A stretch of DNA of 64,000 nt from contig JBARRP010000305.1 in the NCBI GenBank assembly GCA_049644285.1, positions 4,028 through 68,027 of the forward strand, given 5' to 3'. A program made the translations under genes and the position numbers. Below are positions 23,773 to 33,029 of the stretch, in pieces. This DNA comes from CAVRXT01 sp049644285. GTDB taxonomy: Bacteria; Acidobacteriota; Terriglobia; Acidiferrales; UBA7541. Position 1 is the stretch's first letter. The number at the start of each line of letters is the position of its first letter. The notes beneath the pieces were generated by a model. The model was not told where the DNA came from and searched no databases. It saw nothing but the letters and a program-made list of their open reading frames with translations.

Positions 23773-25185
23773 ATGAGCACGGGAGCGACACCACGAGCGG
23801 TTGCGTCTCCGCCAAACAGCCAGAAGTTTGTTTACATCGCCGCGGCGATCGCCGCACTTGGCGGCCTACTCTTCGGGTATGACACCGGGGTGATCTCCGG
23901 CGCGGAGCTGTTTTTGAAGAACAGCTTCCCGCTCTCCACGTTTGTACTGGAGATGATCGTGAGCGGCGTGCTCGCGGGAGCTGCGGTCGGGGCGCTCACC
24001 GGGGGATGGTTCGCGGACCTGTTTGGCCGGAAGAAACTGCTGATCGTGACGGCGCTGATCTTCGCCGCGGGAGCAATCTTCTGCGCCGCCGCAACGTCAC
24101 CCGCAATGCTGATCGCTGGACGAATCGTGGTCGGGCTGGGAATCGGGCTGTCCTCGGGCACGGTTCCGGTGTACATCTCCGAAGTGTCGCCGGCGCAGGC
24201 GCGCGGCTGGCAGGTTTCGCTTTTCCAACTGGCGATCACCGTGGGCATCCTTCTTGCCTACGTGGTTGATTATGCATTCGCGGCGAGCCAGGGATGGCGC
24301 TGGATGCTGGGCCTGGCGGTTGTCCCCGCCGCAATCTTCGCGGTGGGGATGTTGTTCCTGCCTGAGACGCCGCGATGGCTGGCGGGGCACGGGCGTCGTG
24401 AGGCCGCCCGGGCAGTGCTGGCACGCATCCGCGGGACGTCGGATGTTGGCGCCGAGATGAAGGAAATCGAAGACACGCTGGTCCAGTCAGAAGAGCACGG
24501 GCACTTGTCGGACGCACTGAGCCCGGCGGTTCGGCCGGCGCTGGTGGTCGGGATTGGGCTGGCGATATTCCAGCAGATCACGGGCATCAATACCGTGATC
24601 TATTACGCGCCCCTCATGATTCAAGCGGCGGGAATTTCCTCCGCCTCAGGAGCGATCCTTGCGACCGCGGGCATCGGTCTCGTAAACGTGATCATGACCG
24701 TCGTCTCGATGTGGCTGATCGACCGCGTCGGGCGCAGGCCGCTGCTGCTCGTCGGCATCGCGGGGATGGTCATTACGCTAGGCGTGCTGGGCACGGTTTT
24801 CCGCGTTTCCAGCCAAACCGGAGCGCTCGGCTGGCTTGCGGTGATCAGCATGATGGCCTATGTCGCATCGTTCGCCATCAGCTTGGGCCCGATCTTCTGG
24901 CTGCTGATTTCCGAAATCTACCCGCTGAGAATCCGCAGCTCGACTGAGGGTCTGGCCGCCGCATTCAACTGGGGTTCGAACCTGCTGGTGTCGCTGACGT
25001 TTCTGACGCTTGTGGAAGCCTTAGGAGCAAGCCCGACCTTCTGGCTCTACGGGGTGTGCGCGATTGCGGCCTGGATCTTCTCCTATTACCTTGTGCCGGA
25101 AACCAAGGGACGGACGCTCGAACAGATCGAGCAGTTCTGGCGTTCCGGGCAACGGGGGCGCATGACCGGCGTCACGACGCCCTAA
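23773..25185 (+). CDS. Sugar porter family MFS transporter (sugar/H+ symporter)
   Basis: This 470-residue protein has about 12 transmembrane helices of the XylE/GalP/GLUT-like sugar porter family. Diagnostic motifs are present: GGLLFGYDTGVISGA in helix 1, GGWFADLFGRKKLL (the loop 2-3 signature), PVYISEVSPAQARG, PETPRWLAGHGR, the QQITGINTVIYYAPLM sugar-binding segment in helix 7, DRVGRRPLLLVG and the final PETKGRTLEQIE. It is expected to import a hexose or pentose with protons across the inner membrane. It diverges from the SDR operon. Substrate identity cannot be fixed. Confidence 0.95.
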   Translation: MSTGATPRAVASPPNSQKFVYIAAAIAALGGLLFGYDTGVISGAELFLKNSFPLSTFVLEMIVSGVLAGAAVGALTGGWFADLFGRKKLLIVTALIFAAGAIFCAAATSPAMLIAGRIVVGLGIGLSSGTVPVYISEVSPAQARGWQVSLFQLAITVGILLAYVVDYAFAASQGWRWMLGLAVVPAAIFAVGMLFLPETPRWLAGHGRREAARAVLARIRGTSDVGAEMKEIEDTLVQSEEHGHLSDALSPAVRPALVVGIGLAIFQQITGINTVIYYAPLMIQAAGISSASGAILATAGIGLVNVIMTVVSMWLIDRVGRRPLLLVGIAGMVITLGVLGTVFRVSSQTGALGWLAVISMMAYVASFAISLGPIFWLLISEIYPLRIRSSTEGLAAAFNWGSNLLVSLTFLTLVEALGASPTFWLYGVCAIAAWIFSYYLVPETKGRTLEQIEQFWRSGQRGRMTGVTTP

Positions 25186-25262
25186 GAAGCTGGCGGCACG
25201 ACTGCACGTTCCTCAGGGGTTAAAGAGTCTGTGTGGCAATCGAGTTCACCCTCAGCGGCTAA

Positions 25263-26554
25263 ACAGTTTGCGGAAAAATTGGTGGTTTTCAGCCGCAACT
25301 GGGCATTCCGCAGATGTCAAGAGTCTAGGGTGCCCGGATTTCCGTTCCTTTCTCCTGCTTCCTTGGCTTCGAACCGCATTTCCGACCCTTCACGTTTGTG
25401 CCGGCATCAATTTCACCATTCGGATCAGATTCGACGCTGCGGCTGCCAAGCAAAACATCCAGTCCACACGCCGGCGTCCTCGAAATTTGGTCTTTCTCAG
25501 CCCGGCTACGAATTTGATCCAGCCAAACACTTTTTCGATGAGTTTCCGCTTCTCCTGACTGATCGGAAATCCGGGATGCTCGCGTTCACTCGAGGTCAGC
25601 CAGTTCGGCCACTGCCGCGATTGCTTCTCGTACTCCGCGATGTGGGGGATCACCTGCAGCTCGCGCAATCCCTCGATGAACTTCTCCTCCTGATAGCCCT
25701 TGTCGCCCCCCACCGTGATCGGTTCGATCGGCTCGCCTGGTTTCCGCTTCCCGTCCCGCTCTTTTAGGACCCGGGCCAGCATCTCTAGAGCGGCTTCCCG
25801 TTCTGCCCGTTTGCCCGATTCCGTCACACAGGCCTTCAGCACTAAGCCATTCCGGTTTTCCATCAGCACGTGCCCTAAATAACTCGGCCTCGCTTCTCCC
25901 GCACGACTCATCTTATACAACCGCGCTTCCGGATCGGTCCGGCTCTCATGGGTGTCCCGCAACAACTTCCTCCCTCGACATCCCGTCCCTTTTTTCGGCG
26001 GATCCTCCTTCTCGTGAAAGCTCCGGCGATTCGCCCAGGCCTCAATCAAGGTGCCGTCCACGGTGAAGTGCTCGTCGGAGAGCAAGCCTTGCCGCTCCGC
26101 CTGCTCCACCACCCGAGCGAAGAACGCTTCCGCGATTTTCCCTTCCAGCAGCCGTTCCCGGTTCTTGGTAAACACCGTCACGTCCCACACCTCCTCATCG
26201 AGGCTCAGCCCCACGAACCAACGGAACAGCAGGTTGTAGTGGAGTTGCTCCATCAGCAGCCGCTCACTACGCACGCTGTACAGCGTCTGCAGCAGCAGCG
26301 CCCGTAACAGCTTCTCCGGCGCAATCGATGGCCGGCCCCCTCGCGAATACAGTTCCGTAAATTGCGGCGACATTTCCTGCAGCGCCGCGTCGACCATCGA
26401 GCGCACCCGCCGAAGCGGATGATCCGTCGGCACCCGCTTCTCCGATGAGATGTAACTGAACATTCCTTCTTGGTGTTCGTCGTGTCCGCGCATGCCAGCT
26501 TAGATGTTCTTCTCTGAATCGCGTTGCGAAAAACCGACTTTTTCCGCAAACTGT
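25263..26554. mobile_element. IS5-like insertion sequence
   Basis: The element is bounded by terminal inverted repeats. The left end begins ACAGTTTGCGGAAAAATTGG (25263) and the right end, read inward on the minus strand, begins ACAGTTTGCGGAAAAAGTCG (26554), identical over 16 bases and partly matching for about 15 more (GGTTTTC-like). It contains one intact transposase gene. No clear target-site duplication was found next to the ends. The element lies between the sugar symporter and an FAD oxidoreductase and breaks no recognisable gene. Confidence 0.85.
25390..26493 (-). CDS. IS5 family transposase
   Basis: This 367-residue DDE transposase is complete. It has the N-terminal DUF772-type domain (DHPLRRVRSMVDAAL, RGGRPSIAPEKLLRALLLQT), the first catalytic Asp in FTVDGTLIEAWA, the second in VGGDKGYQEEKF, and the Glu in EKRKLIEKVFGWIKFVAGLR, the Y/F-x2-R..E-x6-K-like signature of the IS5 group. 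The internal MSRAGEARPSYLGHVLMENR region is typical. There are no frameshifts, so the element may still be active. The start at 26493 is 61 bases inside the right inverted repeat. Confidence 0.92.
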   Translation of the reverse strand: MRGHDEHQEGMFSYISSEKRVPTDHPLRRVRSMVDAALQEMSPQFTELYSRGGRPSIAPEKLLRALLLQTLYSVRSERLLMEQLHYNLLFRWFVGLSLDEEVWDVTVFTKNRERLLEGKIAEAFFARVVEQAERQGLLSDEHFTVDGTLIEAWANRRSFHEKEDPPKKGTGCRGRKLLRDTHESRTDPEARLYKMSRAGEARPSYLGHVLMENRNGLVLKACVTESGKRAEREAALEMLARVLKERDGKRKPGEPIEPITVGGDKGYQEEKFIEGLRELQVIPHIAEYEKQSRQWPNWLTSSEREHPGFPISQEKRKLIEKVFGWIKFVAGLRKTKFRGRRRVDWMFCLAAAASNLIRMVKLMPAQT

Positions 26555-26634
26555 GAAGTCGTGCCCTGACGAGAATCGGAGTTGTCACGCAGACTCTAGA
26601 ACCGCGAAGCGAATAGTGAGAGCAGGCCGCTTAT

Positions 26635-26654
26635 GTCGCGGTTGAAACCGCGAC
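26635..26654. other. Perfect short hairpin between IS and FAD oxidoreductase gene
   Basis: GTCGCGGTTGAAACCGCGAC is a perfect 9-base-pair stem with a 2-base centre. It lies 65 bases beyond the stop of the minus-strand oxidoreductase gene. It lacks a U-tract, so it may protect a 3' end rather than terminate transcription. Confidence 0.4.
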
Positions 26655-26718
26655 CCACAAGGCTCAAGGTATTTTTCCACTGGCTGCTCACGCCTTTGCA
26701 CGAAGCTGCGCGGCGAAC

Positions 26719-28110
26719 TCAAGAAAACCAGTCGAGAAATTTGTACCAGGCGCCCGCGAAGGGGAGAAACCAGGGCTTGCCGTTGTAGAGGCCGAGAGGC
26801 GCGCCTGGGAACGGCAGGCCTGCGAAGGGATTTTCGTCGCGGCCACCGGCGATCAGCTCACCCATCTTCATACCGAGATACGTAGCCATGGCGACGCCGT
26901 GGCCAGCGTAACCAAGCGCATAGTACATCCCGTCGAGCTGCCCAGCGTGCGGGAGGATATCGAAGGCGAAATCGAGCGTCCCGCCCCAGGCATATTCGAT
27001 CTTCGCGTCGCGCAGGTACGGATACGTCTTCACCATGCCTCTGCGAAGAATCCCGGCGCTCCGGCGGATCGTGCTCGAAGTCTCCGGAAAGAACGCGGCG
27101 CGGCCGCCAAACAGCATTCTTCGATCGGGGGTGAGACGGAAATAGTAGAGGAAGTTTTTCGAGTCGTAGATCATCCGATTACGCGGGCTGGCTTGACGCG
27201 CCATTTCTTCCGAGAGCGGCTCGGTGACGATGATGAACGAACCGATGGGGATGATTTTCTTCTGGAGCGCCGGAGTTGCCGGGCCGGTGTATCCACTGGT
27301 GGCCGCAAAAGCTTCACACGCCACAATCGCTCCGCGTGATGTGTGGAGGCGGAATCGCTTCTTTCCTTCCTGGTCGATGCGTTCAATCTTTTCCACGCGT
27401 GTGTGTTCATAAACGGCGGCGCCAGCGCGTTGGGCGCCCTGAGCCAGGCCGGCGACATAGCGGGCAGGATTCACGCCTGCGCTGAGGATGTCGACGATGC
27501 CGCCGTGAAACAAATCGGAGCCGATCTCGCGGCGGCGCAGCTCCCTTTTCGGAACGATTTCGACACGATGACCGAATTCGCGCTCCATCACCACGGCTGC
27601 TTTCTGCTGGTGCGCGAAATGAGACGGTTTCCAAGCGACTTCAAGATGGCCGGACCGTGAGAAATCGCAGGCGATTTTCTCTTCCCGCACAATCTGCTCG
27701 ACGCAATCAATCGAGGCGAGCGAAGCCGCAAACATGCGTTGCGTTGCCTCGCGACCGTAGCGCTGGAGAAGCACATCGGGGCTGAGTTTCAGGCCGGTCA
27801 ACACCATGCCGCCGTTGCGTGAGCTGGCTCCCCAGCCAATCGTTTCGGATTCCAGAACCGCGACATTTGCGCCGCGCTTCGCCAGCACGCGTGCGGCGGA
27901 AAGTCCGGTGAATCCAGCGCCGATAATGGCGACATCCACTCTCTCCGGCAGCGGCCTCGACGATTCGCCGGCAGGAATTTCCACAGTATCGAGCCAGAAG
28001 GGCTTTTGCTTGAACGTGAGCGAGTGCACGACGGGGAGATCCCTCCGGCGGGCGATGTTAAGTTCGAGTTTGAGGCGAGTCAATGACCGAAGCGAAGGCG
28101 CCACGGCCAT
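26719..28110 (-). CDS. FAD-dependent oxidoreductase, DAO family (amine/gamma-glutamylputrescine oxidase-like)
   Basis: The 463-residue protein binds FAD through DVAIIGAGFTGLSAARVLAK (about 59-78) followed by a beta-2 acidic residue (VAVLESETIGWGASSRNGGM). The ETIGWGASSRNGG segment is typical of the DAO group related to PuuB. The C-terminal FAD-contact motif LGYAGHGVAMATYLG is present. It would oxidise an amine or N-substituted amino acid, releasing aldehyde, ammonia and peroxide. The start could also be a downstream GTG that would remove about 26 basic residues. No substrate-specific neighbour is seen. Confidence 0.85.
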   Translation of the reverse strand: MAVAPSLRSLTRLKLELNIARRRDLPVVHSLTFKQKPFWLDTVEIPAGESSRPLPERVDVAIIGAGFTGLSAARVLAKRGANVAVLESETIGWGASSRNGGMVLTGLKLSPDVLLQRYGREATQRMFAASLASIDCVEQIVREEKIACDFSRSGHLEVAWKPSHFAHQQKAAVVMEREFGHRVEIVPKRELRRREIGSDLFHGGIVDILSAGVNPARYVAGLAQGAQRAGAAVYEHTRVEKIERIDQEGKKRFRLHTSRGAIVACEAFAATSGYTGPATPALQKKIIPIGSFIIVTEPLSEEMARQASPRNRMIYDSKNFLYYFRLTPDRRMLFGGRAAFFPETSSTIRRSAGILRRGMVKTYPYLRDAKIEYAWGGTLDFAFDILPHAGQLDGMYYALGYAGHGVAMATYLGMKMGELIAGGRDENPFAGLPFPGAPLGLYNGKPWFLPFAGAWYKFLDWFS

Positions 28111-28228
28111 GAGGGGCCCAACATCAGAACCCTTCTAGGTTACAGGTTGCTGTCCAACCCTCCCCCCAATTGATTTTTCCCATCACACCCTCACCCGGCA
28201 CCGTCGGGGCTCGCTTAAACCTAAGACT

Positions 28229-29902
28229 CTACGAATTGCCGGTTGACTGGACAGCCTCCCGGCCTGCTATGCGGCCAAAAGTTATGGACTTGGCCAGACC
28301 ATGTTGATTCAATCCGCCCGCTGTCTCGCCCCCGCAGTAGAGACCCGGTATGACTTGGCCCCATAAGTCGATCACCTGCGCCTTCGCGTTGATCCGCAAA
28401 CCAGAAATGCAATCGTGGAGGCAGGGTGTAGACCACGCCGCGTAGAACGGAGGCGTCTCGATCCTATACTTCGGCGTGGGCTTTCCAAAGTCCGCGTCCT
28501 TCCCCGCGTCTACGAAGGAGTTGTACCGGGCCACCGTCTCAAGCAGGGCGGAGGCTGGCATGGGCTGCTTCTGATACTTGCTGACAATTCTGCCGACCAA
28601 TTCCGCCAGTGTGTTCCCGCTGAAGAACCAGCCGTCGGGATCTACGAATGGCGGCGCGCAAGCCCACCCCTCGCGTTTCGCTCCTTCTGCGTCAAAGATC
28701 GCCCAGATGGGCCCGCCTCCCTCACCCTTCCCCCCGTTCAACTCCAAACAAGGATTCCACCAATCAAATCCAGTCGCCGCCTCATTCACGAACCTCCTAC
28801 CCACTTGGTTCACTTGGATCAGGTTTCGGTAATCCGCTACCTGGAGGCCGATCGCGCGGGCGAGGCCGGCTACAGGACTGTCTTTCAGGTTCTCATTGCG
28901 ACGTCCTCCGCCCTGGGGGTAACCGTACTGGTTCCCAATCACGTAGGGTTTCTCAAAAATGTGCGACCGTGCCTGCGTCTCAAGCGTCTGGTTCGCCACC
29001 CCCCAGAGCGATGCGCCCACTTGCATGGCGGCAATCTCTCCATCGGCGGTTTGGCGGGAATAGGGTTCACCAACCACTTGGTACTCCTCCGTGAGTCTTG
29101 GGTCGAAAATTCTGCGGAAGTTCACGTTGCTCGTGTGGCCGCCGGTGCCGAGAATAACGCCCTTTTTCGCCTGGACGGTCAAGGTCTTGCCCTGGCTGGT
29201 TGCCGTGATTCCCAGAACCCTTCCCGAAAAATCGCCCTCCCTGATAAGGCCGATCAAGGTGTGTTGCAGGAGGATTTGCACGCCCAATTTCCTGGCACTA
29301 GCTTCCAGAGGCCGCATGAGAGCGGTTCCGTTCCCGCCGGTCGGAGAGAACGCACTGACCTCCCCAGTCCAGACCACGGTTTGAGATCTCTTAACTGTCT
29401 GAGGACCGCCGTCAGCTCCTCCTGGAGATTTATCGGGAAAGACGACTCCGTGCTTTATCAGCCATTCAAAGGTCGGGGCGCTCCAGTCGCAAAAAGCGCG
29501 CACAATTTCTCTGTCGCTGAATCTGTAATCATGCCATTGCGCCAGGTCCTCAAACATGCGGTCCGGCGAATCCTCGATGCCAAATTTCTTCTGTAAGCTC
29601 GTCCCACCACCCAAGGCAATATTTCCCCCGCTCTCGATGGCGTGTCCGCCGATGTCGTAATTCTGCTCGATCACAATCACGGAGGCTCCGTGTTCGGCGG
29701 CTTCGATGGACGCGGGGAGTCCCGTGGCCCCGGCCCCCACAATGACGACATCCGCCACATTGTCCCAGTGCCGAGTAACGTTGGCCGCTTCAGCTCCCTC
29801 TGCGCCAATCCCGGCCAGGGTGGTCGCAGCGATGCCGGCGGCCGCCGTCTTGACGAAGTCCCTTCTCGACACGCCCTTCTTTGTTTCCTCATTCTCTCTC
29901 AT
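28229..29902 (-). CDS. Tat-exported FAD-binding oxidoreductase (fumarate reductase/ketosteroid dehydrogenase-like)
   Basis: The start is set at 29902, where AGGAGG precedes ATG by 8 bases. The 557-residue precursor starts with a twin-arginine signal (SRRDFVKTAAAGIAATTLAG, residues 12-31), so it is folded and flavinylated before export to the periplasm. The FAD domain has VVIVGAGATGLPASIEAAEH and the loop GGHAIESGGNIALGGGTS. The C-terminal half has GVILGTGGH and a closing GGETAGGLNQHGLAKSITFG, typical of the FAD_binding_2 family (flavoprotein of fumarate, urocanate or ketosteroid reductases). No cytochrome or electron-transfer partner is adjacent. The substrate is unknown. Confidence 0.87.
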   Translation of the reverse strand: MRENEETKKGVSRRDFVKTAAAGIAATTLAGIGAEGAEAANVTRHWDNVADVVIVGAGATGLPASIEAAEHGASVIVIEQNYDIGGHAIESGGNIALGGGTSLQKKFGIEDSPDRMFEDLAQWHDYRFSDREIVRAFCDWSAPTFEWLIKHGVVFPDKSPGGADGGPQTVKRSQTVVWTGEVSAFSPTGGNGTALMRPLEASARKLGVQILLQHTLIGLIREGDFSGRVLGITATSQGKTLTVQAKKGVILGTGGHTSNVNFRRIFDPRLTEEYQVVGEPYSRQTADGEIAAMQVGASLWGVANQTLETQARSHIFEKPYVIGNQYGYPQGGGRRNENLKDSPVAGLARAIGLQVADYRNLIQVNQVGRRFVNEAATGFDWWNPCLELNGGKGEGGGPIWAIFDAEGAKREGWACAPPFVDPDGWFFSGNTLAELVGRIVSKYQKQPMPASALLETVARYNSFVDAGKDADFGKPTPKYRIETPPFYAAWSTPCLHDCISGLRINAKAQVIDLWGQVIPGLYCGGETAGGLNQHGLAKSITFGRIAGREAVQSTGNS

Positions 29903-30146
29903 GATTCTGTCCTCCTGCACATTGGCGACGATCGCTCACAAGGATCGGCGTTCAGCTCCGCGAGACGAGCGAATCGCGGCGGATCTTGGCGATCGAAGCG
30001 GCTTATCTCGCCCTTCGATTCGCTTGACGTAGCCGGTCCCGCTGCCCTAGAGTTCCATGCTGCGCTTTCTCTGCCCGGTCCGCGAGCCAACCCGAGGAAA
30101 CATTTACCGCTCTAATCGTAGCTGATAGACACGAAGGGGAACCAGA

Positions 30147-30935
30147 ATGAAGTTACGAACTTTCTTGCTGGTGTTTGCGATCGCCATTCTAGCTGTCCCC
30201 GCGACGGCGCAGACCGTTGACGAGCTTCTTGCCAAGAACTATGCGGCCCGTGGAGGCCTGGACAAACTCAGGGCCGTCAAGTCGATTGTGATTACCGGAC
30301 GCTTGGAAGTGAGCCCGGAGATGCAAGCCCCCTTTACCATTCACCTCAAGCGTCCGAATCAATTGGCCATGGAATTCACGGTCCAGGGGATGACGGCGAA
30401 ACAAGTGTACGACGGGAAGAGCGGCTGGCAGATTATGCCTTTCAATGGGAAGAACGATCCTGAGCCGATGTCGGCGGATGACTTGAAGGATGCCGCGGAG
30501 CAGGCAGACATCGACGGCCCGCTGGTGGACTACAAAAAGAAAGGCAATCAGATCGAACTGGCCGGCAAAGAGGATGTCGAGGGCTCACCCGCGTACAAAT
30601 TGAAGGTGACGCTCGGGAACGGCGACATCCAGTATCAGTATCTCGACGCCAGTTCATTCCTGGAAGTGAAAGAAGAAAGCATGCGAACGGTTCAGGGCGC
30701 CGAGCGCGACGTCGAGACCACCATCGGAGGCTACAAGGAAGTTCAGGGACTGTATTATCCGTTCGTTCAAGAAAGCAGCATCAGGGACGGAACGAGCAAG
30801 CAGAAAGTGATTGTCGAGAAAATCGAGCTGAACGTTCCGGTGGACGACTCGGTCTTCAAGATGCCCGCGCCGCCGCCCGCTGACACGAAACCGGAGAAGA
30901 AAAAACCGGAGGAATCGAAGCCGCCAGAGGCTTGA
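30147..30935 (+). CDS. LolA-like outer-membrane lipoprotein-sorting family protein
   Basis: The 262-residue precursor has a Sec signal peptide (FLLVFAIAILAVPATAQ, about residues 6-22) and then a LolA/LppX-like half-barrel: TVDELLAKNYAARGGLDKLR, QVYDGKSGWQIMPF, and the GSPAYKLKVTLGNGD region. It is likely periplasmic and hydrophobic-ligand binding, by analogy with the fold. AAGGGGA lies 7 bases before the ATG. The C-terminus is Pro/Lys/Glu-rich (PAPPPADTKPEKKKPEESKP) and may be a flexible linker. It is convergent with the TonB gene only 27 bases away. The function is not known. Confidence 0.75.
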   Translation: MKLRTFLLVFAIAILAVPATAQTVDELLAKNYAARGGLDKLRAVKSIVITGRLEVSPEMQAPFTIHLKRPNQLAMEFTVQGMTAKQVYDGKSGWQIMPFNGKNDPEPMSADDLKDAAEQADIDGPLVDYKKKGNQIELAGKEDVEGSPAYKLKVTLGNGDIQYQYLDASSFLEVKEESMRTVQGAERDVETTIGGYKEVQGLYYPFVQESSIRDGTSKQKVIVEKIELNVPVDDSVFKMPAPPPADTKPEKKKPEESKPPEA

Positions 30936-30962
30936 TCCGGGCCGCCAACAAAGAGCCCTCGA

Positions 30963-33029
30963 TTAGCGCAGGTGGAACTCGACGGTGATGAACATCTGCA
31001 CTGCGACCGGCTTGTCGTCGAGATAGGTGGGCTCGTACTTCCACTTGCGGACGGCATCGAGTGCAGCGGCCTGCAATAGCATCGGACCCGAAACTGGCTT
31101 CATGTTGGTTACCTTGCCGGTTGCGTCGACCACCGCGTCGATCACGACTTTACCCTCCAGGCCGACTTGCTTGGCCGCAGCGGGATAAACCGGGAGGACT
31201 TTCAAAGTGAGGCGCGGCTCTTTCAGACGCCCACCGACGCGAAGAGGCGCAGGATGCTCCGGAGCCGGCGGGGGAGCAGGCAAGCTATTCGTACTGCCCG
31301 GAAGGACTCCCGCGATCGCATCGGCAGGAGCATTCGAGGCTGCGCCGGTCAGCTCGGGCGGCGCATCTTGGCCATTCGTTTTAGCTGAGCGGCCAGTGGG
31401 GTGGAGAAGGTTCCCTTTCGGAACCTGCCCTGCCCACGCCGGTTTTTTTGCTGGCGGCTCGGGCGCGGCCGGCACGGGAGTGCTCACGCGAGCAGTTGAG
31501 TTCGTGGCTTCTCTTACTGGCTGACTCTCCTGCTTCGCCACAATCGGCGGCGGCGATGCAGTCGAAACGGTGTTGCTCGCGGATGGGATGCTCTGCTCCA
31601 CGCTTGCCGGTGGTGGAGTTGACGATGCCACCACGGGGGGATTGGCCGGTACGACAGTGGGCTGCGACGAGCTGCGATGGGAGAAGAAGAATCCTACTGC
31701 GCCGACCACGAAAAGAGCTGCCACCGCCGCACCCACCAGGATCATGGTGCGGCTCGAAGAATGTGCCCCTGGCGTCGAAATGGGGGTGCTTTCTTCTTCC
31801 TGCTGCGAGCCCAACAAATCCGGAACAGAAGAAAGCGGAGATTCCCCGACCGAGGCTTCCAGGCCGCCGAAAGTTTCCCAGTCCCGCCGTGGAGAGGAAG
31901 GCGGGCTGGCGGCGGAGGATATGCCGGTCTTGGCCATCGGATCAGCCGAAGAAGACAACTTGATCGCTTCTTTCTCTTTTGACTGGTGGACTTCGTCGGC
32001 GAGGGTTGCCAGTCCCGCGGAACCAGGGAAGCTGCCGCTTCCAATGGGCAAAGAGGAAGAGACCACGACTGGAGGCAGTTCCACTGCCGCGTCTTTGCCC
32101 CAGGGATCCGAGGAGGTCACGACCGGCTTAAGTTCGGGCCTAGGTGGTTGCGCGAACACACTGGAGCTTGCGGCATCCGACGGATGGGGAGGAATCTCTC
32201 CGGAGATTTTTTCTTCTTTCGGCGCAATAGAAGAAGCCGAGTGCGCCGACGGCTCGGGCGAGTGGACCTCGAGAGAAGGAGTTTGAATCGCCGGCTCTTT
32301 GACTGATTGTGTTTCGGACTGTGCAGAACTGACGGTTGCCTCCCACGTTGTAACCGGCGGTACGTTCGATTGCGCCGCGGTTTCCACCGCGGGAGCGATC
32401 ACTTCCGTGGGAAAACTGCTGCCCCAGAAGTCGTCGGGAGACGCAGGCACGACTGTGGGCGCCTTGGGACGGCTCGCGGAGCCGGCCGGAATTGAAGTCG
32501 CCGCCGGAGCTGGAACGGAAGCGGGTGTTGCGCTGAACGTGGATGTGATGGGCTGCGGTTTCGGCGTGTTTTCCGCCATCGTAACCGGGGCGTTTGTTCC
32601 TCCCGCCGACTTCACCGCATCTTGCGGAAAATACACTCCCCAGAAACCGTTGGTCGGCTGAGTGAATTCGATTTCAACGTAGCCTTTGACGTTGGGGTGG
32701 TTCTTGACGTTGACCACCCGGCACAGCACTTCCTGGTGGGACTTGCGATTCGCCACCACCAACATCTGGCCCGGCCCCACAGCCGCCGAGAGACGGATCA
32801 CCGCGCCCTGGGGAAAGACAATCACGGTGCGCGTCTCTTCCGAAAATTGCTCGAGCCGTTCCGGCTGCCCGGGAACGGAGATAACACGCCGGGATCCCTG
32901 CACTCCAACAGGGACTTCGAGAGAGAGCGGGTGGGCCCGGGAAGCTGATTCCTTCGGTCGGACACTGGATTGCGTGGCAGGCGATTGGGTCGCCTGATCT
33001 AGGACATTCACCGGCTCTTTTGGTGGCAT
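30963..33029 (-). CDS. TonB energy-transducer protein with N-terminal PilZ-like module
   Basis: From ATG 33029 the protein has 688 residues. Residues about 25-135 form a PilZ-like beta module (ETRTVIVFPQGAVIRLSAAV, VNVKNHPNVKGYVEIEFTQP, NGFWGVYFP). About 140-425 is a long disordered Pro/Ser/Ala region, about 427-451 a single transmembrane helix (TMILVGAAVAALFVVGAVGF), then a Pro-rich periplasmic spacer. Residues 607-688 are a TonB C-terminal domain (KVLPVYPAAAKQVGLEGKVV ... AVRKWKYEP ... VEFHLR). The PilZ-like part is therefore cytoplasmic and the TonB part periplasmic. Upstream in-frame starts (for example 33125) are possible. It could couple a cytoplasmic signal to outer-membrane transport, for instance through the receptor at 12650. 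Confidence 0.85.
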   Translation of the reverse strand: MPPKEPVNVLDQATQSPATQSSVRPKESASRAHPLSLEVPVGVQGSRRVISVPGQPERLEQFSEETRTVIVFPQGAVIRLSAAVGPGQMLVVANRKSHQEVLCRVVNVKNHPNVKGYVEIEFTQPTNGFWGVYFPQDAVKSAGGTNAPVTMAENTPKPQPITSTFSATPASVPAPAATSIPAGSASRPKAPTVVPASPDDFWGSSFPTEVIAPAVETAAQSNVPPVTTWEATVSSAQSETQSVKEPAIQTPSLEVHSPEPSAHSASSIAPKEEKISGEIPPHPSDAASSSVFAQPPRPELKPVVTSSDPWGKDAAVELPPVVVSSSLPIGSGSFPGSAGLATLADEVHQSKEKEAIKLSSSADPMAKTGISSAASPPSSPRRDWETFGGLEASVGESPLSSVPDLLGSQQEEESTPISTPGAHSSSRTMILVGAAVAALFVVGAVGFFFSHRSSSQPTVVPANPPVVASSTPPPASVEQSIPSASNTVSTASPPPIVAKQESQPVREATNSTARVSTPVPAAPEPPAKKPAWAGQVPKGNLLHPTGRSAKTNGQDAPPELTGAASNAPADAIAGVLPGSTNSLPAPPPAPEHPAPLRVGGRLKEPRLTLKVLPVYPAAAKQVGLEGKVVIDAVVDATGKVTNMKPVSGPMLLQAAALDAVRKWKYEPTYLDDKPVAVQMFITVEFHLR

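Noticed and set aside
24097..24590. Long frames in the minus strand of the sugar symporter
   Set aside because: They are low-complexity antisense frames; the symporter has all sugar-porter motifs.
25186..26600. Inverted matches GGCACGACT and AGAGTCTG on either side of the IS element
   Set aside because: The order of the two motifs is not that of a simple inverted repeat, and they are only 9-12 bases long; probably chance.
28415..29596. 393-codon plus-strand frame opposite the Tat-signal flavoprotein
   Set aside because: The minus-strand frame has a Shine-Dalgarno, a twin-arginine signal and FAD motifs; the plus frame has none.
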